This document shows positions 1 through 7,344 of a stretch of DNA of 62,035 nucleotides, in pieces. Below the pieces are notes generated by a model. The model made no database searches. It was given only the letters and a program-made list of their open reading frames with translations, and was not told the origin of the DNA. The stretch covers positions 1 through 62,035 of the IMG/VR virus record IMGVR_UViG_3300032462_000004; one strand, given 5' to 3'. The first letter of the stretch is position 1. Every line of letters begins with the position of its first letter. The stretch is from a virus. Position numbers and translations under genes: made by a program.

Positions 1-278
1 GCCACAGAAGTAGGAGTGATAGAGCCCAGCGTAATGGTAATTGCTGGCGTTGTTGTAGCAGTTGCTACAGAACCAGAGACGCCAGCAACTGTTGACACCG
101 AGACAGAAGTAACTGTACCACTGCCGCCACCGCCGCCGGACAATGGAGTTTCGGTTCCCGACGAATCGAGTGAATAAAAAGTTCCGCTAGTCTTAGCGTA
201 TAACAGTATTTGTCCTGATGTGGGCGATGAAGGTACTGTATCCCCTTCTACCATTAAGATTCTTGCTGGTGTGCTCAT
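1..278 (-). CDS. Tail-fibre/virion protein, N-terminal part (cut by window edge)
   Basis: Reading from ATG at 278 toward the window edge gives 92 residues without a stop. After a short head (MSTPARILMVEGD) comes a Gly linker of five residues, then a Ser/Thr/Val-rich stretch with short repeats of the VTSVSVSTVAGVSG and TATTTPAITITLG kind. Such repeats are typical of phage tail fibres and collar or adhesin proteins; the host-binding end would lie outside the window. The start overlaps the stop of the 39-residue gene before it (ATGA), so the two are probably co-translated from the late promoter at 415-422. The class assignment comes from composition and repeats, not from a recognised domain. Confidence 0.75.
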   Translation of the reverse strand, partial: MSTPARILMVEGDTVPSSPTSGQILLYAKTSGTFYSLDSSGTETPLSGGGGGSGTVTSVSVSTVAGVSGSVATATTTPAITITLGSITPTSV

Positions 279-394
279 AATATTGCTATAACTCCATAAT
301 TTTCTATTAAGCCGTCAAGTTCACCAGTCACTATATATATTGGTGTCTTGTAGAAACAACAAATGTTTCTGCAGTGGATACTAAATCTCTCCAT
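275..394 (-). CDS. Small unknown protein, 39 aa
   Basis: A 39-codon frame starts at ATG 394 with AAAGGA six bases upstream and ends in a TGA that overlaps the ATG of the fibre gene. It contains three cysteines in the first third (residues 8, 12, 13) and no recognised domain. It starts about 20 bases after a late promoter box. The good ribosome site, promoter spacing and stop-start overlap support a real gene; its function is unknown. Confidence 0.5.
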   Translation of the reverse strand: MERFSIHCRNICCFYKTPIYIVTGELDGLIENYGVIAIL

Positions 395-414
395 GTTATT
401 CCTTTTTGCTTTGT

Positions 415-422
415 TATTTATC
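415..422 (-). promoter_or_regulatory. Late promoter box GATAAATA
   Basis: The plus strand reads TATTTATC, i.e. GATAAATA on the minus strand, 21 bases before ATG 394. It is one base from the T4 late consensus TATAAATA. Confidence 0.6.
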
Positions 423-468
423 AGAAACCCACAATTACAATAACAATATAGAAAATCTATTTTATTTT

Positions 469-476
469 GATAAATA
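469..476 (+). promoter_or_regulatory. Late promoter box GATAAATA
   Basis: GATAAATA ends only four bases before ATG 481. With T4-like geometry (start site about six bases after the box) the transcript would begin at or inside the start codon, so the mRNA could be leaderless. Confidence 0.6.
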
Positions 477-480
477 ATGG

Positions 481-1167
481 ATGAAGCTTTTCGAACTTAT
501 TAATACTCAGACCAAGACAACTGATATAAAATCTCCGTTTGACATGGACAAATTAAATAAAGAATACGAGAAGAAAAAAAATGGGCCGGAATCCGGATCC
601 TATGCAAGGGCCCGGCCTAATAAGAAAGATCCGCATATGTATTCCAAGTATACATATTTTCCAACCGATCTTAAGAAAGATGCATATTATCAATACATAA
701 AGGCTATCGAACCTCATATTGGTTCCAATCCGTATTTTCCCAGAGTCTATGTTGTCGAACTAATACGTGACCCGCAAGGTCAAGTTAAGCCCAACTATGG
801 CATGGAAAAATTGGTTACTGCTGATAGTTTTGATACAGATGCAATTATTGCAATGGGTGACCGGATGTTTAAAGGCTTTGCAGATGATTTTGGGTCAGGC
901 GAAAATACAACAGGCGAGGTATTTAATTCAATAATCAGGCTTGTTGCCGAGATAATGGAATGGCCATCTTCGGCCGAATATATAAAAGATGAAGAACTCA
1001 GGCAAGCATTATCTTTAATAGACAAAATAGAAAAATCAGATCCGAGTTTTGAATACGATATGCATACAGGAAATGCTATGATCAGGGGAACATCCAAAGG
1101 ACCTCAGTTTGTGCTTATGGATCCACTTTGGGATAGATCACGGGGAAGCCAGATAGGCAAAAAATAA
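481..1167 (+). CDS. Unknown, virion-associated candidate with kinase-like C-terminal motif, 228 aa
   Basis: The gene is a plus-strand singleton between a late promoter and a terminator. It begins MKLFEL, the same kind of N-terminus (M-K/R-x-x-E/D-I/L) seen in several other late genes here. Near the C-terminus, around residues 194-216, is DMHTGNAMIR followed by QFVLMDPL. This resembles the H-x-GN and D-P catalytic/metal motifs of protein- and aminoglycoside-kinase folds, but no Walker-like or Gly-rich N-lobe is clear. It could be a degenerate kinase-fold virion protein; function is not established. No ribosome-binding site is visible because the promoter abuts the ATG. Confidence 0.7.
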   Translation: MKLFELINTQTKTTDIKSPFDMDKLNKEYEKKKNGPESGSYARARPNKKDPHMYSKYTYFPTDLKKDAYYQYIKAIEPHIGSNPYFPRVYVVELIRDPQGQVKPNYGMEKLVTADSFDTDAIIAMGDRMFKGFADDFGSGENTTGEVFNSIIRLVAEIMEWPSSAEYIKDEELRQALSLIDKIEKSDPSFEYDMHTGNAMIRGTSKGPQFVLMDPLWDRSRGSQIGKK

Positions 1168-1178
1168 GCAGACATAAG

Positions 1179-1201
1179 AAAAGCCACTTTAAGTGGCTTT
1201 T
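1179..1201. terminator. Bidirectional rho-independent terminator
   Basis: Stem GCCAC/GTGGC (1183-1187, 1193-1197), extended by A/T pairs, is flanked by A and T runs, so it can terminate both the plus-strand gene at 481-1167 and minus-strand transcripts arriving from clpA. Confidence 0.75.
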
Positions 1202-1217
1202 CTATTATAGTGCAATA

Positions 1218-1379
1218 TTACAGTGTTACGGGTTCTTGTGCAGATTCCAGAACAACAATTGCAATCTCGCTATTAACCACATCAACATTCACTTTGCCGC
1301 CGAATTTTAACTCGCCAAACAAAATATGCTTAGACAATGGCTTCTTAATCTTCTCTTCGAACAGTCGCTCAAGTGGTCG
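1218..1379 (-). pseudogene. Displaced 3' end of a clpA gene
   Basis: On the minus strand 53 codons followed by TAA encode a ClpA C-terminus. It begins RPLERLFEEKIKKPLSK and continues HILFGELKFGG. The intact clpA upstream has RPLERLAETEIKKPLSK and EILFGKLRNGG at the same place. The fragment has no start codon and is separated from clpA by an HNH homing gene. It looks like the original end of clpA, left behind when the element at 1380-2486 brought a substitute end. About 24 of the first 40 residues match the resident version, so it is not a simple recent duplication. Confidence 0.85.
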
Positions 1380-1385
1380 TATTAT

Positions 1386-1393
1386 GATAAATA
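1386..1393 (+). promoter_or_regulatory. Late-type promoter box GATAAATA
   Basis: GATAAATA lies 17 bases before ATG 1411 of the HNH gene and immediately inside the left boundary of the element, so the endonuclease probably travels with its own late promoter. Confidence 0.5.
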
Positions 1394-1410
1394 ACAATAG
1401 AGACTTAATT

Positions 1411-2349
1411 ATGAATTACCAATTACATTATGATACCCTTATTAATAGGGCTAAACTTAGGATTTTACCATTAGATCAATATACTGAATCTCATCATATT
1501 AGGCCAACATGTATCGGTGGTAGAAATATTAAAGCTAATTTGGTTAAACTAACACCCGAGGAACATTTTGTAGCACATCAACTGCTAGTTAAGTTATATC
1601 CAGTCAATCCACTTATATTAAAAGCATGTCATATAATGACAAATAGTAACAGTAAAGTTAAACGAAATAATAAATTATACGGCTGGATAAGAAAGAGGTT
1701 AAGTATTCTATCGTCTAAAAGAGTAAACGTCGATGATACAATATACACATCGATGTTAGAGACTAGTAGGGTGTTCAATATTTCCGCGGATGTTGTCAGG
1801 CATAGATGTAAATCAACAAAATTTCCAAACTGGAATTATGCTGATGGCCTTATCATTAAGAAAATCGGAATAAGAGAAATAAATAAAATAAATTGCGATG
1901 GTATACTATTTCCATCTACCGTGCAAGCTGCCTTACATTTTAATATATCAAAAGATGCCGTCGGTCATAGATGTAAATCAACAAAATTTCCAAACTGGTT
2001 TATTATCGGAAAAGAAAAGACTGAAGAAACAAGAAATAAAAGACCGAATAAAGGTAAAATATTATGTGATGGTGTTATATTTGATGATATATACGAGGCA
2101 GCTAAATATTTTAACGTTTGCACTAATAGCATAAGTGCTAAATGTAACTCACTATATCATGAGAACTGGAATTTTTTAAATTCCCCGATAATTAAAATCA
2201 AGAAAGTAAAGAAAATTCCAGTGTGTGATAGTATTGAATTTGCATCATTCTCTGATGCAGCAAAATATTTCGGAATTACATTACAGGGTGTACTATATAG
2301 ATGTAAGACCGAAACATTTAAAGACTGGTATACTAAATATCTAAATTAA
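1411..2349 (+). CDS. HNH homing endonuclease with four NUMOD1-like repeats, 312 aa
   Basis: Residues about 25-70 carry the HNH nuclease signature: ESHHIRPTCIGG, then NLVKLTPEEHFVAHQLL. The C-terminal two thirds hold four copies of a roughly 42-residue DNA-binding repeat. Each has C/V-D-G/S-I-x-F, an AAxxFxI helix and RC-x-S/T-x-x-F-x-x-W, as in NUMOD1/IENR1 modules. Copies 1 and 2 share an identical 33-base stretch (1801-1833 and 1966-1998). The longer frame reaching back to 1210 is not coding: it is the antisense of the displaced clpA end, so ATG 1411 after the late box is preferred. The 3' end overlaps the clpA 3' end by 17 bases, tail to tail. It presumably cuts clpA alleles lacking the element. 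Confidence 0.9.
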   Translation: MNYQLHYDTLINRAKLRILPLDQYTESHHIRPTCIGGRNIKANLVKLTPEEHFVAHQLLVKLYPVNPLILKACHIMTNSNSKVKRNNKLYGWIRKRLSILSSKRVNVDDTIYTSMLETSRVFNISADVVRHRCKSTKFPNWNYADGLIIKKIGIREINKINCDGILFPSTVQAALHFNISKDAVGHRCKSTKFPNWFIIGKEKTEETRNKRPNKGKILCDGVIFDDIYEAAKYFNVCTNSISAKCNSLYHENWNFLNSPIIKIKKVKKIPVCDSIEFASFSDAAKYFGITLQGVLYRCKTETFKDWYTKYLN

Positions 2350-4555
2350 GAGATTCAGTAATCGTAGATTCAATTGTTAGGTGTATTTTGTCATCCAACA
2401 CATCAAATATTGCGTGGCCACCATTCCTTAGTTTACCGAACAATATTTCTTTAGACAGTGGCTTTTTAATCTCCGTCTCGGCTAAACGCTCGAGTGGTCG
2501 AGCACCCATCTTAGGATCGAATCCATGTTCGGCAAGCCAAGCACGGGCCGTTATTGTCACAGCAATCGTAATGTTCTTAGGAGCCAACATAACTTCTGTC
2601 TTCTCGACTTCAGCATTAACAATCAATGCCATTTCTGTCATTGTCAATTTCTTGTATTTGACAATACCATCCAGTCTGTTTCTAAATTCTGGAGTAAAGA
2701 ACTTTCTCAACTCGGTTTCAACAGCGGATGAATTGTCCTGATCACCAAACCCAATTTTCAATTGCTCTGCGGCAGCAGCACCAATGTTAGCTGAAAGAAT
2801 AATAATAGTGTTGGAGAAGTCAACTGTCTTTCCTTTTGCAGATGTAAGTCTGCCATCATCCATCACCTGCAATAATACAGTCAGTACATCCGGATGTGCC
2901 TTTTCAACTTCGTCCAGCAACAATACACAATTTGGATCAGTATCGACTGCCTGGATTAATTGCCCTTCGCCCATCTTACCTTCACCGTGCCCAACGTATC
3001 CCGGAGGGGCGCCGATGAACTTGGATACAGTGTGCTTTTCCATATATTCCGACATGTCGAATCGTGTAAATTTAACACCTAAGATCTCTGCAAGCTTCTT
3101 TGCCGTGTATGTCTTTCCGCTGCCAGTTGGGCCAGTAAACAAGAAGCTTCCAATCGGCTTAGCTGGATTACGCAATCCTGCTTTAGACAAGTGAATTGCA
3201 TCTACCAACTTGTCTAATGCCTCATCCTGACCATAGACTTTATCTTTGAGTCTTGGAGCAAGTTCTGCTAATGCATCATTTTCTTTCATATTCATCATCT
3301 GTGCAGGAATACGTGACAGCTTCGAAGCTGCTGAAAGAACAACGTCGTCCGAAACAACTTTCTGTTCATTCAGTTTAGCGTTTGCGCCGGCTGAGTCCAT
3401 AATGTCGATAGCCTTATCCGGGAAGAACTTTTGTTTCATGTAACGATCAGCAAGGTCCACACACATATCGAGTGTACCGGGGTTATAAGTTACATCGTGA
3501 AATTTCTCATAGTATTTTGCAAGTCCAGCAAGAATCAATTTTGTCTCAGCAACAGATGGCTGATTAATATCGTACTTCTGGAATCGACGAAGCAATGCTT
3601 TGTCCTTTTCGAAATGTTCATGGAACTCATCATATGTGGTTGCACCGACACACATAAGTTCGCCCTTAGCGAGCATAGGCTTCAATAAGTTGCCTGCATC
3701 CATTTGACTGCCAGTCGCGGAGCCAGCACCAAGAATCATGTGAATCTCATCGATGAACATGATACAGTTGCCGAGCTTCTTAACTTCGTCAAGTACACCT
3801 TTGAGGCGCTCTTCGAAATCACCTCGGAACTTTGTTCCTGCAAGCAATGCGCCGAGATCCAGACTGTATACAACTTTCTCCTGCAATGCTTTAGGAACTT
3901 CTTTGTTTGTAATTTTCAACGCCAGGCCTTCCGCAAGGGCAGTTTTTCCTACCCCCGGTTCCCCAACATAGATTACATTGTTCTTTTTCCTGCGAGCCAA
4001 GATTTCGATAGTATCGATAACTTCTTTCTCGCGACCAATGACAGGATCGATCTTGCCGTCTGCTGCTTCTTTATTGAGATTTCGAGCAAACTGGTCGAGT
4101 GCAGATTCTTCCTTTTCTTGGGATTTTTCATCTTGTTTACGTAATTTCTCAATCAGTTTTTCTCTGGTCACGCCGTTCTTATTCAGGAAATAATATGCGT
4201 GGCTTGTTTCCTCGCTAAGGATACTTAGCAAGACCGATTCGTTACTCAGCTCATTTCTGCCGCTGAATACAAGCTGTGTCAATGCACGTTGGAAGGTTCT
4301 GTGAACAACCTGTGTTCGTTTAGCAGGAATTTCCTTTAATGCATCTGGTTTTTTGAGATTAGGATCTGCAAGAAATGCAATAACATCTGCCTTTATCTTT
4401 GCAGGCTGGCAACCAGCAGACAAGATCATCTCATTTACTTCTTTCTGGTGCAACAGAGAAAGCAAAATGTGTTCCAATGTCACGTACTCATGATTATTAT
4501 CATTAGCAAACTCTGTTGCTTTTTCAACCATTTTTTCAACTTTCTTAGTACTCAT
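2333..4555 (-). CDS. clpA: ClpA-type AAA+ unfoldase, 740 aa
   Basis: Full-length Hsp100 unfoldase of the ClpA class. It has a Clp N domain (about 1-145); a first AAA module with Walker A GEPGVGKT (198-205) and Walker B IMFIDE (265-270); and a second module with GPTGSGKT (475-482) and VLLLDE (544-549). The ClpP-docking loop IGF is at 601-603, in the same context (GDQDNS after it) as the IGL loop of E. coli ClpA, and arginine-rich TPEFRNRLD follows. There is no ClpB-type middle domain, so a protease partner rather than a disaggregase is expected. The last ~50 residues, from ARPLER (685-690) on, were supplied by an inserted HNH element. The gene ends the operon infA-dnaJ-clpA. ClpS and ClpP partners are encoded elsewhere in the window. 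Confidence 0.95.
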   Translation of the reverse strand: MSTKKVEKMVEKATEFANDNNHEYVTLEHILLSLLHQKEVNEMILSAGCQPAKIKADVIAFLADPNLKKPDALKEIPAKRTQVVHRTFQRALTQLVFSGRNELSNESVLLSILSEETSHAYYFLNKNGVTREKLIEKLRKQDEKSQEKEESALDQFARNLNKEAADGKIDPVIGREKEVIDTIEILARRKKNNVIYVGEPGVGKTALAEGLALKITNKEVPKALQEKVVYSLDLGALLAGTKFRGDFEERLKGVLDEVKKLGNCIMFIDEIHMILGAGSATGSQMDAGNLLKPMLAKGELMCVGATTYDEFHEHFEKDKALLRRFQKYDINQPSVAETKLILAGLAKYYEKFHDVTYNPGTLDMCVDLADRYMKQKFFPDKAIDIMDSAGANAKLNEQKVVSDDVVLSAASKLSRIPAQMMNMKENDALAELAPRLKDKVYGQDEALDKLVDAIHLSKAGLRNPAKPIGSFLFTGPTGSGKTYTAKKLAEILGVKFTRFDMSEYMEKHTVSKFIGAPPGYVGHGEGKMGEGQLIQAVDTDPNCVLLLDEVEKAHPDVLTVLLQVMDDGRLTSAKGKTVDFSNTIIILSANIGAAAAEQLKIGFGDQDNSSAVETELRKFFTPEFRNRLDGIVKYKKLTMTEMALIVNAEVEKTEVMLAPKNITIAVTITARAWLAEHGFDPKMGARPLERLAETEIKKPLSKEILFGKLRNGGHAIFDVLDDKIHLTIESTITESLNLDI

Positions 4556-4563
4556 CTTAATCC

Positions 4564-5379
4564 TTATAAATTAATGGTTTCTCTACGCTTCACAGATTTT
4601 AGCAATTCTAACTCCTCGGTCGACAACTTAGGGACTGTTATAGAAACTCTTACCAACATATCTCCGTATTGATCCGTCTCGGGGTTTTTCATTCCCTTTT
4701 TATTTAGCTTTACTATTTTACCAAATTGCATTCCAGCAGGTATTTCGAATTCGTACTCTGCACCATCCAAGTGTACAAATTTTGCATTAATTCCAAAAAT
4801 AGCTTCAATTGCTGTTATCTCCACTTCAATCAGCAAGTCATCATTTGATCTTTTAAATTTTAAATCTGGCAAAACATCCACCCTGAACATTTTACCACCA
4901 TTGAACAACTTAGTTCCGGTTCTTATGCCTTTCGGTAAGTGTATTGTTGTTGCAGCATCTATTGTTATTGTACGCCCTATATAAGCATCTTGCAATGATA
5001 TAGTAATTACATATAAATTTTGTTTGGTCCGGGTAGTGTAAAAGTCGTCTAAGTTACCGGGTCTATGTTTAAACATTTCAGTGAATGCCTTAGCTACACC
5101 GTCCATGTCATCATTACTGTTCCAACCATCCCAGTCTGTCTTATTGTGGAATCTCTGCGAGGGATTATCGTGGGCTGCTTTCTTTTCCGGATCACTTAAT
5201 GTCTCGTAAGCTTCCTTAGCCTCTCTGAATTTCGCCGTGGCATTATTCTTCTCCGACGATTCGGTAGGGAATTTATCTGGATGATATTTGCTTGCTAGTT
5301 TTCTATATGCAGATTTAATCTGCATACTATCTGCATCTTTAGCAAGTCCTAGGATTGTGTAGTAATCCTGTTTACTCAT
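4564..5379 (-). CDS. dnaJ: DnaJ/CbpA-type J-domain co-chaperone, 271 aa
   Basis: The J domain occupies residues 1-70, with the HPD motif at 33-35 that stimulates Hsp70 ATPase. It is followed by a short linker and beta-rich C-terminal substrate-binding domains (about 115-265). The four CxxCxGxG zinc repeats of canonical DnaJ are absent, so it is of the CbpA class. No dnaK is visible in the window, so it probably recruits host DnaK. It sits eight bases before clpA and eleven bases after infA in one operon, linking unfolding and proteolysis. Confidence 0.93.
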   Translation of the reverse strand: MSKQDYYTILGLAKDADSMQIKSAYRKLASKYHPDKFPTESSEKNNATAKFREAKEAYETLSDPEKKAAHDNPSQRFHNKTDWDGWNSNDDMDGVAKAFTEMFKHRPGNLDDFYTTRTKQNLYVITISLQDAYIGRTITIDAATTIHLPKGIRTGTKLFNGGKMFRVDVLPDLKFKRSNDDLLIEVEITAIEAIFGINAKFVHLDGAEYEFEIPAGMQFGKIVKLNKKGMKNPETDQYGDMLVRVSITVPKLSTEELELLKSVKRRETINL

Positions 5380-5389
5380 TATTTTCTTT

Positions 5390-5605
5390 CTAGAATCGGT
5401 AAGTGATTCGCCCTAAATTCAAATCATATGGACTCATTTCAACTTCAACCACGTCATTTAGTAAAATTTGGATGTTGTTTTTCCTAATCTTACCGCTAAC
5501 AACTGCGTTCAGTATGTGCCCGTTTTCCAGTTTAATTTTAAATCTGGCGCCTGGGGAAGCATCTGTTATCTTTCCGCGAGCTGTAATCATATCTTCTTTA
5601 GCCAA
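5390..5605 (-). CDS. infA: Translation initiation factor IF-1, 71 aa
   Basis: The product matches bacterial IF-1 over its whole length: AKED start, LENGH, SGKIRKN, an IL...D-V-V-E-V-E segment, SPYDL and GRITYR in the right order. This is the five-stranded OB fold that binds the 30S A site. TTG at 5605 is chosen as start: it gives M-A-K-E-D as in E. coli, length 71 (family 71-72), and AGGA lies about nine bases upstream. A longer frame reaches 5626 but adds residues without family support. It starts immediately after the stop of the upstream gene, implying coupling. IF-1 is an unusual phage gene; with bS21 in the same window it points to control of host 30S initiation. Confidence 0.93.
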   Translation of the reverse strand: MAKEDMITARGKITDASPGARFKIKLENGHILNAVVSGKIRKNNIQILLNDVVEVEMSPYDLNLGRITYRF

Positions 5606-5606
5606 G

Positions 5607-6362
5607 TTATCTAGTCCTATTAACAAGTTGAGTGTTCTTCACTAACATTACCGTGTCGTCTCTATTAACGCAAAGGTATTTTCCTATCGGTAAAACATCG
5701 CAGTTACCAAGCATGTTGCTTAATATGTTAGCTTCATATGGCTTATTTTCAAGGCCAAATGCAGACTCACTTAAGAAGTTTCTGCCGATAACTGTATCAT
5801 AGTCGCCGACATCTACAACTTCAGTAACTATAGTTCTACCGTTATGGCTCATTGTAACAATGTTCCCGTCAACTGTCAAGTTGGATGCATATGATTCCTT
5901 AAGGAACATCTCGATGCCTTCTTTAATATCTTTCATTTTAAATTCGTCCTTTGGAACATATTGTTCTGGGTTTAATATAACGTAATTGAATAATTCCGGA
6001 TCGTTGAATGCAAACTCTCTATCGTCTGATAGATATGTTTTCACTGCCCAGGTTATGCTGCCGGTTAAATTTTCTATATCCTTTAGCAGTGCCTGAAATT
6101 TATTTGGGAAAGTGTCATCCCTACCCATTTCCACAAATATTAAATATCTGCCTTCTTCGTCTGTGCTTGGGCTCACTTCAACATCTAATGTATCTATGAA
6201 GCCGCGTTGAATAAATGTATTCAGATCCTCGGCAGGTTCTTCGTCCGTTAAATAGAACGCAACAACAATAACATCCTTGTCGTCGCCTGCTTTAGGCGTA
6301 AACTCATCGATGGATACATCAGGCAGCAACTTACCATTTAGGTCGCCGTTCTTTAAACTCAT
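5607..6362 (-). CDS. Conserved-looking unknown protein, 251 aa
   Basis: An acidic soluble protein without membrane segments or catalytic motifs that I can recognise. It overlaps the preceding gene by four bases (ATGA type) and its stop touches the TTG start of infA, so it belongs to the infA-dnaJ-clpA transcript. Residues about 165-180 ([18 protein letters not shown]) and the Asn/Asp-rich middle suggest a beta-rich fold. No function is assigned. Confidence 0.75.
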   Translation of the reverse strand: MSLKNGDLNGKLLPDVSIDEFTPKAGDDKDVIVVAFYLTDEEPAEDLNTFIQRGFIDTLDVEVSPSTDEEGRYLIFVEMGRDDTFPNKFQALLKDIENLTGSITWAVKTYLSDDREFAFNDPELFNYVILNPEQYVPKDEFKMKDIKEGIEMFLKESYASNLTVDGNIVTMSHNGRTIVTEVVDVGDYDTVIGRNFLSESAFGLENKPYEANILSNMLGNCDVLPIGKYLCVNRDDTVMLVKNTQLVNRTR

Positions 6363-6931
6363 ACCCCGCCTCCCATTTCTTCATCGGGATTACCCATATC
6401 ATCCATTTGACCTACTTCGGAGGTTTCGGTCGACATGTCATCCATCTCCGATGTTTCGCCATATGCATCCGCTAAGTCCGAATTTGTCTTCTCTATGTCT
6501 TTCTGGATTATATCATCTGTATGTTCGATTCCACGATTAATATATTTAATGGGCATATCTATTGTTACAAGCCAGATTTCAGATTCGTCCATCTTAGCTC
6601 GTTTGGTTTCCGGGTCTACCCAATCCTGTGGACCTTTAACTTTAACAGGACGTTTGAATACACCCTTCCTGAATCCTATCCTGGCGCCAAGTTTAGTTAG
6701 GCGTAATCCGGCATTTGGATCGGGCATCAGTTTTGCCGGATACATCCACACAGTTTTAAACCAATACCTGTCGATGTGCGGCCCCTCAACAAGTTCTCCG
6801 AGAGTCCAATTTTTATAAGCAAATATTTCTGCATTATCTAAAGTTCTCTCTAATTCTAATAACATATCGAGTACACTGTCTCCTCTGGATATATTTACTA
6901 GCGTATTTTTTATCGAATCGAGATCAGTCAT
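6359..6931 (-). CDS. Unknown protein with acidic Met-rich tail, 190 aa
   Basis: A globular N-terminal part of about 140 residues (Trp- and Pro-rich, with GPHIDRYWFKTVWMYPAK) is followed by a flexible tail of Asp/Glu/Met repeats ending EEMGGGV. Tails of this type recur in the virion-like proteins at 24660-26162 and 55241-56596. It is the first intact gene of the operon running to clpA. Its ATG lies inside the last codons of an HNH remnant. Function unknown. Confidence 0.75.
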   Translation of the reverse strand: MTDLDSIKNTLVNISRGDSVLDMLLELERTLDNAEIFAYKNWTLGELVEGPHIDRYWFKTVWMYPAKLMPDPNAGLRLTKLGARIGFRKGVFKRPVKVKGPQDWVDPETKRAKMDESEIWLVTIDMPIKYINRGIEHTDDIIQKDIEKTNSDLADAYGETSEMDDMSTETSEVGQMDDMGNPDEEMGGGV

Positions 6932-7135
6932 TTTTTTTCCTACATTGTGTTCCGTGCCATCTCTTATAATTTCCAGGATGCATTTTTACCAAAAGTTGAT
7001 GGACCACATAATGTTCTTCTGGGGACAATCGAACAATATTTTCTTTTCTGTTATTTCCATTCATACATTTGGGGATAATATGGTGTTTTCTAAATATATG
7101 TCAACGGGACGATTAATAGATCTGGAAATTAACAT
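6924..7135 (-). pseudogene. Frameshifted HNH homing endonuclease remnant
   Basis: From ATG 7135 the frame reads MLISRSINRPVDIYLE. After a one-base shift in the A run at 7086-7089 the next frame reads HHIIPKCMNGN and then NIVRLSPEEHYVVHQLLVK, the same HNH core as the gene at 1411. Restoring one A would join them as ...YLEKHHIIPKC. The reading stops at a TGA overlapping the start of the next gene and lacks any DNA-binding repeats. It is therefore a decayed, truncated homing gene. Confidence 0.85.
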
Positions 7136-7145
7136 TTCATAATGA

Positions 7146-7173
7146 TATTTATAATTCATATGTCTTATTTATC
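7146..7173 (-). promoter_or_regulatory. Two late promoter boxes (TATAAATA and GATAAATA)
   Basis: On the minus strand TATAAATA (7153-7146) and GATAAATA (7173-7166) lie in tandem upstream of the HNH remnant and the operon leading to infA, dnaJ and clpA. Divergent phoH has its own box 60 bases away. Confidence 0.55.
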
Positions 7174-7236
7174 ACAATTATGCAGATGTCGAGATTAAAA
7201 TAAATAGCCCAATTATACTGCATATATCGAATATTG

Positions 7237-7244
7237 TATAAATA
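7237..7244 (+). promoter_or_regulatory. Late promoter box TATAAATA
   Basis: Exact T4-type late consensus on the plus strand upstream of phoH; a leader of roughly 95 bases would precede the preferred TTG start at 7345. Confidence 0.55.
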
Positions 7245-7344
7245 CGATTACATGATATCCTTTTATAGAGATACATTTCACAATATTAATCCTGTTCTTG
7301 GATTAGTTGTTCCACAATCTAAAATTCTTAATGGAGAAATAACC

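Larger units (their letters stand above)
1366..2500. mobile_element. HNH homing element inserted in clpA, carrying a replacement clpA 3' end
   Basis: Two near-identical 14-mers bound the element, CGCTCAAGTGGTCG at 1366-1379 and CGCTCGAGTGGTCG at 2487-2500 (13 of 14 match). On the minus strand they encode the conserved R-P-L-E-R of the Clp small domain. Between them lie the plus-strand HNH endonuclease gene and a full alternative clpA C-terminal coding segment (2333-2486) that keeps the disrupted gene in frame. Outside the left boundary the displaced original C-terminus remains. The boundaries are inferred from where the two C-terminal copies start to match. Confidence 0.75.

Noticed and set aside
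1210-1410. N-terminal extension of the HNH frame
   Set aside because: It is the antisense of the displaced clpA end and lies before the late box and a better ATG at 1411.
5606-5626. Longer start for IF-1
   Set aside because: Adds residues absent from the family and overlaps the upstream gene; TTG 5605 gives the exact family length.
7252-7344. Longer PhoH N-terminus from ATG 7252
   Set aside because: No ribosome site and no resemblance to other PhoH proteins; TTG 7345 has GGAGA at good distance.
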